9,007 nt of DNA from Bacillota bacterium (lineage in GTDB: Bacteria > Bacillota > Clostridia > Christensenellales > Borkfalkiaceae). Position 1 is the stretch's first letter; each line of letters opens with the position of its first letter. The position numbers and the translations under genes are program-made. The notes beneath the pieces are model-generated. The model was not told where the DNA came from, made no database searches, and saw nothing but the letters and a program-made list of their open reading frames with translations. The DNA lies in the NCBI GenBank assembly GCA_019423125.1, contig JAHZBZ010000026.1:1-9007 (forward strand), in the 5' to 3' direction. This document shows positions 5,495 through 9,007 of this stretch, in pieces.

Positions 5495-8422
5495 ATGAAT
5501 AAGACTGTAAAGAGCAACCTCTGCCGCGGTCTGACTGCGGTGCTGATGTTCCTGTTTGTCATCTCACTCTTCGGGGGCGCCGTCGCAAATGCGAACGCGG
5601 GCGGCATCAACAACTTTTTGGGCATTTCCGCCGCGACGACGCCTTCGGGCGAAGGCGAAACGCGCTTTGAGAGCAGTTACGGCGAACTTTCGGACGAAAA
5701 CCTCGCAAAACTGATCGCAGATGAAATGGAGTTTGCGGCGCGGGAGACGGCGGAAGGCTCCGTGCTCCTGATGAACAACGGCGCGCTGCCGCTCGGCGAA
5801 GAAGAGCGGAACGTGACCCTGTTCGGCAGAGCGAGCGCGGACATCCGTTACCGAAATTCCAACGGCGGCGGGTCTGCCGATCCCGCGCGCGAGATCAACC
5901 TGAAAAAGGCGTTCAACGATGCGGGTTTCACGATCAATGACACCCTGTACAACGCCTATGCGGCCAGCTCCACCAAGCGCGTGAAGGCAGGGGACGAGAC
6001 TGCGGACATCGGCGAGGAAAAGCTCTCGTTCTACACATCCGAGCTGCGCAATTCCTTTGCAAAGCACAACGACGCGGCGATCGTCACGCTCTCGCGCTGG
6101 GGCGGTGAGGGTACGGACATGTCACTCAAAGACAGCGAGGGTGTCAGCCAGCTCGCCCTGCATCCTTCCGAACGCGACCTGCTGACAATGATCAGGGATT
6201 GCGGGCAGTTCGACAAGATCATTGTCCTCATCAACAGCGTCTATCCGCTCGAGCTGGGCGAGCTTGCGGACTACGGCGTGGACGCCTGCCTGTGGATCGG
6301 AAATCCCGGATATTACGGTCTCCCCGGGGTCGTCGATCTGCTGACGGGAGAGGCGAATCCTTCGGGGCGGCTGGTCGATACCTATGCCGCGGACGCGGAC
6401 TCCTCCGCCTCTATGCAGAACTACGGCACCAACGAAATGGTCTATGCCAACAGCTCCGAACTTGCCCCGCACGAACAGAAATACGTCGTCTATGCCGAAG
6501 GCATCTACGTCGGGTACAAGTACTATGAGACGCGCTATGCAGACGCGGTCATGGGCGTCGGGAACGCGCAGGGTTCGGCGGGCGCGTATGCCTCGAAGGG
6601 CGGCAAGTGGAATTACGCCGACGAGGTCGTCTATCCGTTCGGTTACGGTCTCTCCTATACGACTTTCGAACAGACGCTGGACAGCGTGACATATGACGAA
6701 AACGAAGACACCTTCACCGCAACGGTCACGACGACCAATGCGGAAGGCGGCGTCGCGGGCAAGGTGCCCGTGCAGGTGTATGTACAGCTCCCTTACGTCG
6801 CGGGCGGGGTGGAGAAATCCGCCATTCAGCTCATAGCTTATGACAAGACGGACATCATTCAGCCGGGCGAAAGCGAGACTTGCGAGATCACGTTTGACAG
6901 ATACCTCCTCGCGAGTTACGATACGGACGCGCACGACGGGGAAGGCGGATACATCCTCGATGCGGGCATCTATTACTTCGCGGTCGGCGACGATGCGCAC
7001 GACGCGCTCAACAACGTGCTTGCCGTGCGCGGATTTACGGGCATGACCGATCCCTTCGGCGCGGCGGCGGAAGGGGACGAGGCGTGCGTGAAGAGCCTGG
7101 AATTGCAGGAGAGGGACGAAGATTCTTACCTCCTTTCCCCGTACACCGAAAAAGAGGTGCACAACCTGTATGATTTTGCGGACGTGAATTATTATTACGA
7201 CGAGCCCGTCGTCACCTATCTTTCGCGCAGCGACTGGCAGGGCACATTCCCCAAACGCGCAAACCTCACGGCCAACAACAAGGTGAAAGAGGCGCTCAAG
7301 ACTTCCGTTCTGGACATAACCGAGGGCAAAAAGCCCCTCGATCAGGTGACGTACGGACAGCCGCAGACACTTTCTCTTTCCGACCTTTGGGGTGCTGATT
7401 TCGAGGACGGACGCTGGACCACGCTCGTGCAGCAGCTCTCGCTCGAAGACCTTGCGCTTCTCGTCAACGAATATTACGGGCAGGATCCCGTCAATTCGGT
7501 CAGCAAGCCCGCGACCGTAACCTCCGAGGGATCGGAGGGCGTCAGCCTCAACTATCTGTTCGGCGACAAGGGCATCGCGACGGGATATGCGGCAAACACC
7601 GTGCTCGCGGCGACGTGGAGCCATGAAATGCAGACAAAACACGGCGATTTCTATGCGGAAGACGCTCTGTATGCGGGGGTGCATACCATGCACGGCCCGG
7701 GTGCGGGGACGCACCGCTCGCCGTACAGCGGCAGAAACGCCGAGTATTTCTCCGAAGATGCGATGATCTCCTATTACTGCGGCAGAAACATGGTTCAGGC
7801 GATGGCGGCAAAGGGGCTTGCAAACAACTTCAAGCACTTCTTCCTCAACGACCAGGAGAACGGCAGGCAGGGCATCTCCACCTTCTCCAACGAACAGGCG
7901 ATCCGCGAGATCTATCTTCGCGCATACGAAGGCGGACTGACGTCGGAAGGCGGCCTTGCGGTCATGACTTCCTATAACCGCATTGGCTGCATTTACATGG
8001 CGGCGGAGCCCGTCACGCAGTTCGATCTTCTGCGCGGGGAATGGGGGTATCAGGGGTATCTGATGACCGACTATATCCAGGCGGGTGCGTATTCCGTGAC
8101 TCTCGACGCGCTGATGAACGGCACGGATATTTTTGGCGGCAACGACCGTTCCACCGAGATCCTGCAGCTCATTCTGCGCAACCGCCAGACGAGCGGCGAA
8201 CTCGTCGAGCGCATGCAGGAGAGCGCACACCGCATCCTCTGGACCTATTCCAAGACGTCCATGATGAACGGACTTACGAGCGGCCAGAAGTTCACGACTT
8301 TCCGCGCGTGGTGGCAGAATGCCATCCTCGGCATACAGATCGGCGCGGGTGTTCTGACGGCGGCGAGCGCGGCGTTGTACGTCTGGATGCAGTATTTCAA
8401 AAAGGAGGGCGAAGCGGCATGA
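5495..8422 (+). CDS. Domain-permuted glycoside hydrolase family 3 enzyme, membrane-anchored
   Basis: A 975-residue GH3-type glycosidase (beta-glucosidase superfamily; substrate not predictable) with the two catalytic domains in reversed order. Residues 12-35 are a signal peptide or signal anchor (AxA-type sites near 31-35). Residues ~75-345 are the alpha/beta sandwich domain usually placed second: GGEGTDMSL (203-211), IIVLINSVYPLELG, LLTGEANPSGRLVDTY. YPFGYGLSYTTFE (380-392) leads into a fibronectin-III-like domain (~390-515). After a family-specific linker (~516-640) comes the TIM barrel usually placed first: HGPGAGTHRSPYSGRNAEYFSED (split at 733-742 and 743-755), KHFFLNDQENGR (780-791), and GYLMTDY (854-860), where D859 aligns with the catalytic nucleophile of the SDW motif. 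A C-terminal membrane helix (~943-966) ends in KKEGEAA, likely inside. The reversed order is known from Ruminococcus albus and Butyrivibrio fibrisolvens enzymes. ATG 5495 has GGAGAA six bases ahead. It is the central operon gene, with its stop overlapping the next start. Confidence 0.93.
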   Translation: MNKTVKSNLCRGLTAVLMFLFVISLFGGAVANANAGGINNFLGISAATTPSGEGETRFESSYGELSDENLAKLIADEMEFAARETAEGSVLLMNNGALPLGEEERNVTLFGRASADIRYRNSNGGGSADPAREINLKKAFNDAGFTINDTLYNAYAASSTKRVKAGDETADIGEEKLSFYTSELRNSFAKHNDAAIVTLSRWGGEGTDMSLKDSEGVSQLALHPSERDLLTMIRDCGQFDKIIVLINSVYPLELGELADYGVDACLWIGNPGYYGLPGVVDLLTGEANPSGRLVDTYAADADSSASMQNYGTNEMVYANSSELAPHEQKYVVYAEGIYVGYKYYETRYADAVMGVGNAQGSAGAYASKGGKWNYADEVVYPFGYGLSYTTFEQTLDSVTYDENEDTFTATVTTTNAEGGVAGKVPVQVYVQLPYVAGGVEKSAIQLIAYDKTDIIQPGESETCEITFDRYLLASYDTDAHDGEGGYILDAGIYYFAVGDDAHDALNNVLAVRGFTGMTDPFGAAAEGDEACVKSLELQERDEDSYLLSPYTEKEVHNLYDFADVNYYYDEPVVTYLSRSDWQGTFPKRANLTANNKVKEALKTSVLDITEGKKPLDQVTYGQPQTLSLSDLWGADFEDGRWTTLVQQLSLEDLALLVNEYYGQDPVNSVSKPATVTSEGSEGVSLNYLFGDKGIATGYAANTVLAATWSHEMQTKHGDFYAEDALYAGVHTMHGPGAGTHRSPYSGRNAEYFSEDAMISYYCGRNMVQAMAAKGLANNFKHFFLNDQENGRQGISTFSNEQAIREIYLRAYEGGLTSEGGLAVMTSYNRIGCIYMAAEPVTQFDLLRGEWGYQGYLMTDYIQAGAYSVTLDALMNGTDIFGGNDRSTEILQLILRNRQTSGELVERMQESAHRILWTYSKTSMMNGLTSGQKFTTFRAWWQNAILGIQIGAGVLTAASAALYVWMQYFKKEGEAA

Positions 8423-8823
8423 CCTGGTTGAAGATCAAAGACAAGGGAATAGGCTTTTATCTTGAGCTTGCGGCGGCGGCTCTGCTCGTTGCGGTCCTCG
8501 TGATGGGCTCTTCGGGCGGTCCGCTCCTGAACAACACGAATTTCGGCGCCGACATGATCGTCGTGACCGTTCTCGGTGCGCTCCTCGCGCTCGCTCCGCT
8601 CTTTCACAAATTCCGTTTCTGGGCGCTTTTGCCCGCGGTGTGTGCCTTTTCGGCGCTCGGCATCGTCGTGAACGGCGGGGCGGCGGTCATCATGGACCGC
8701 GTAAACAACGTCGTCTATTCGGGCGGAAATTTCGATTCCGTGCTCATATTTCTTATTCTGACGGGCGTTTCCTGTATCCTCTGCATCGTTTCCTGTTTTC
8801 TGGGGACGGAACGCCGTATCTGA
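8419..8823 (+). CDS. Small four-pass membrane protein coupled to the GH3 gene
   Basis: The 134-residue product has four hydrophobic segments (about residues 12-30, 45-62, 67-91, 106-128), with basic residues at the ends (LKIKDKG at 4-10, HKFR at 63-66, ERRI at the C-terminus) and a short outer-type loop rich in Ser/Gly/Asn (31-43). No known family is recognised. The ATG lies in ATGA, overlapping the GH3 stop (8420-8422), and AAGGAGGG (8402-8409) inside the GH3 gene is a strong ribosome-binding site, so the two proteins are translationally coupled and probably made in proportion. Because the GH3 enzyme ends in a membrane helix just before this gene, a role as its membrane partner is the natural guess; it could also be a remnant of an unrelated membrane component. 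The frame is open upstream to 8041, but that portion lies inside the GH3 gene. Confidence 0.8.
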   Translation: MTWLKIKDKGIGFYLELAAAALLVAVLVMGSSGGPLLNNTNFGADMIVVTVLGALLALAPLFHKFRFWALLPAVCAFSALGIVVNGGAAVIMDRVNNVVYSGGNFDSVLIFLILTGVSCILCIVSCFLGTERRI

Positions 8824-8860
8824 TGTCATTCCCGCAAGGGCCTGGCATATCCCATCCAAA

Positions 8861-8892
8861 AGGGCGCAGGGCTGTATGCTCTGCGTCTTTTT
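8861..8892 (+). terminator. Intrinsic terminator of the GH3 operon
   Basis: GCGCAGGGC (8864-8872) pairs with GCTCTGCGT (8878-8886), with two G-T wobbles, across the loop TGTAT; one further G-C pair extends the stem. Five T follow (8888-8892). It lies about 40 bases after the last stop of the operon. Confidence 0.75.
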
Positions 8893-8965
8893 GTCTGTCG
8901 TAGAATGCCTTTATCCTTAATTCCCCATTACTTCGTCCGCCCTCGGTTAAAAAACAGTCTTTGAG

Positions 8966-8994
8966 GCGGGCTCCAAACAGGAGCCCGCTTTTTT
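8966..8994 (+). terminator. Second, stronger intrinsic terminator
   Basis: GCGGGCTCC (8966-8974) pairs perfectly with GGAGCCCGC (8980-8988) across AAACA, followed by six T (8989-8994). It faces the + strand; the other strand has no T-run after the stem. The 73 bases between the two terminators hold no gene that I can see, so this is probably a back-up terminator for the operon. Confidence 0.85.
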
Positions 8995-9007
8995 CGCCCT
9001 TCTTTTC

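Noticed and set aside
6122..8230. Long open frame of about 700 codons on the minus strand opposite the GH3 gene
   Set aside because: The + strand frame has clear GH3 motifs along its whole length. The antisense frame has no recognisable domain or ribosome-binding site and is an effect of GC-rich codon use.
8893..8965. Possible small RNA between the two terminators
   Set aside because: Only 73 bases, with no recognisable promoter; tandem terminators are a simpler explanation.
1..9007. CRISPR array, insertion sequence, integrase or complete tRNA/rRNA gene
   Set aside because: No regularly spaced identical repeats, no transposase or recombinase motifs, no terminal inverted repeats with target duplications, and no cloverleaf-like sequence were found on either strand.

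Overview
The window reads as chromosomal DNA of a Gram-positive, probably gut-associated member of the Clostridia. The support is: strong sigma-A style promoters, many of them extended TGnTATAAT; strong GGAGG ribosome-binding sites and compact hairpin/U-tract terminators; a BspA-type leucine-rich-repeat surface protein; a LytTR response regulator with a multi-pass GHKL kinase; and a domain-permuted family 3 glycosidase of a kind known from Ruminococcus albus and Butyrivibrio fibrisolvens. I cannot name a genus. All supported genes lie on the + strand.

Layout. (1) 1-735 is AT-rich (one sampled 60-base line inside the gene is 30% GC). It holds a promoter-terminator unit that could make a ~100-nt RNA, a second promoter with the same 9-bp -10 element, and a small NTF2/SnoaL-like gene (357-758). 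(2) At about 736-742 the sequence changes abruptly to the GC-richer composition of the rest (sampled lines 53-60% GC). It enters, in the middle of a repeat unit, a BspA-like LRR gene that has lost its 5' part including any signal peptide. The same gene carries a +1 frameshift at about 2224; its true C-terminus continues in another frame to 2368. I call it a pseudogene remnant. The join may be a real rearrangement or an assembly artefact. (3) 2369-2655 is a regulatory region with a hairpin, two perfect palindromes, several TCCGT-type motifs and a strong promoter. (4) 2656-4733 is a two-component system: LytTR response regulator, then a membrane GHKL histidine kinase whose start overlaps the regulator stop by one base. 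(5) 4734-4945 holds a terminator, more copies of the same motifs including a perfect 11-bp direct repeat, and a promoter. (6) 4946-8823 is a three-gene operon: a small lipoprotein of unknown function, a large membrane-anchored permuted GH3 enzyme, and a four-pass small membrane protein translationally coupled to it (ATGA overlap), closed by one or two terminators.

How it may work together (inference). The motif TCCGTnCA(T), including one exact match to the published LytTR half-site consensus, occurs repeatedly upstream of both the regulator-kinase operon and the lipoprotein-GH3 operon, and the two promoters share further short blocks at nearly the same distance from their -35 elements. The simplest reading is that the kinase senses a signal at the membrane, and the regulator controls its own operon and the neighbouring surface-glycosidase operon. 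The lipoprotein and the four-pass protein would be partners of the anchored GH3 at the cell surface. The lipoprotein, the four-pass protein and this possible circuit are the parts most likely to be undescribed.
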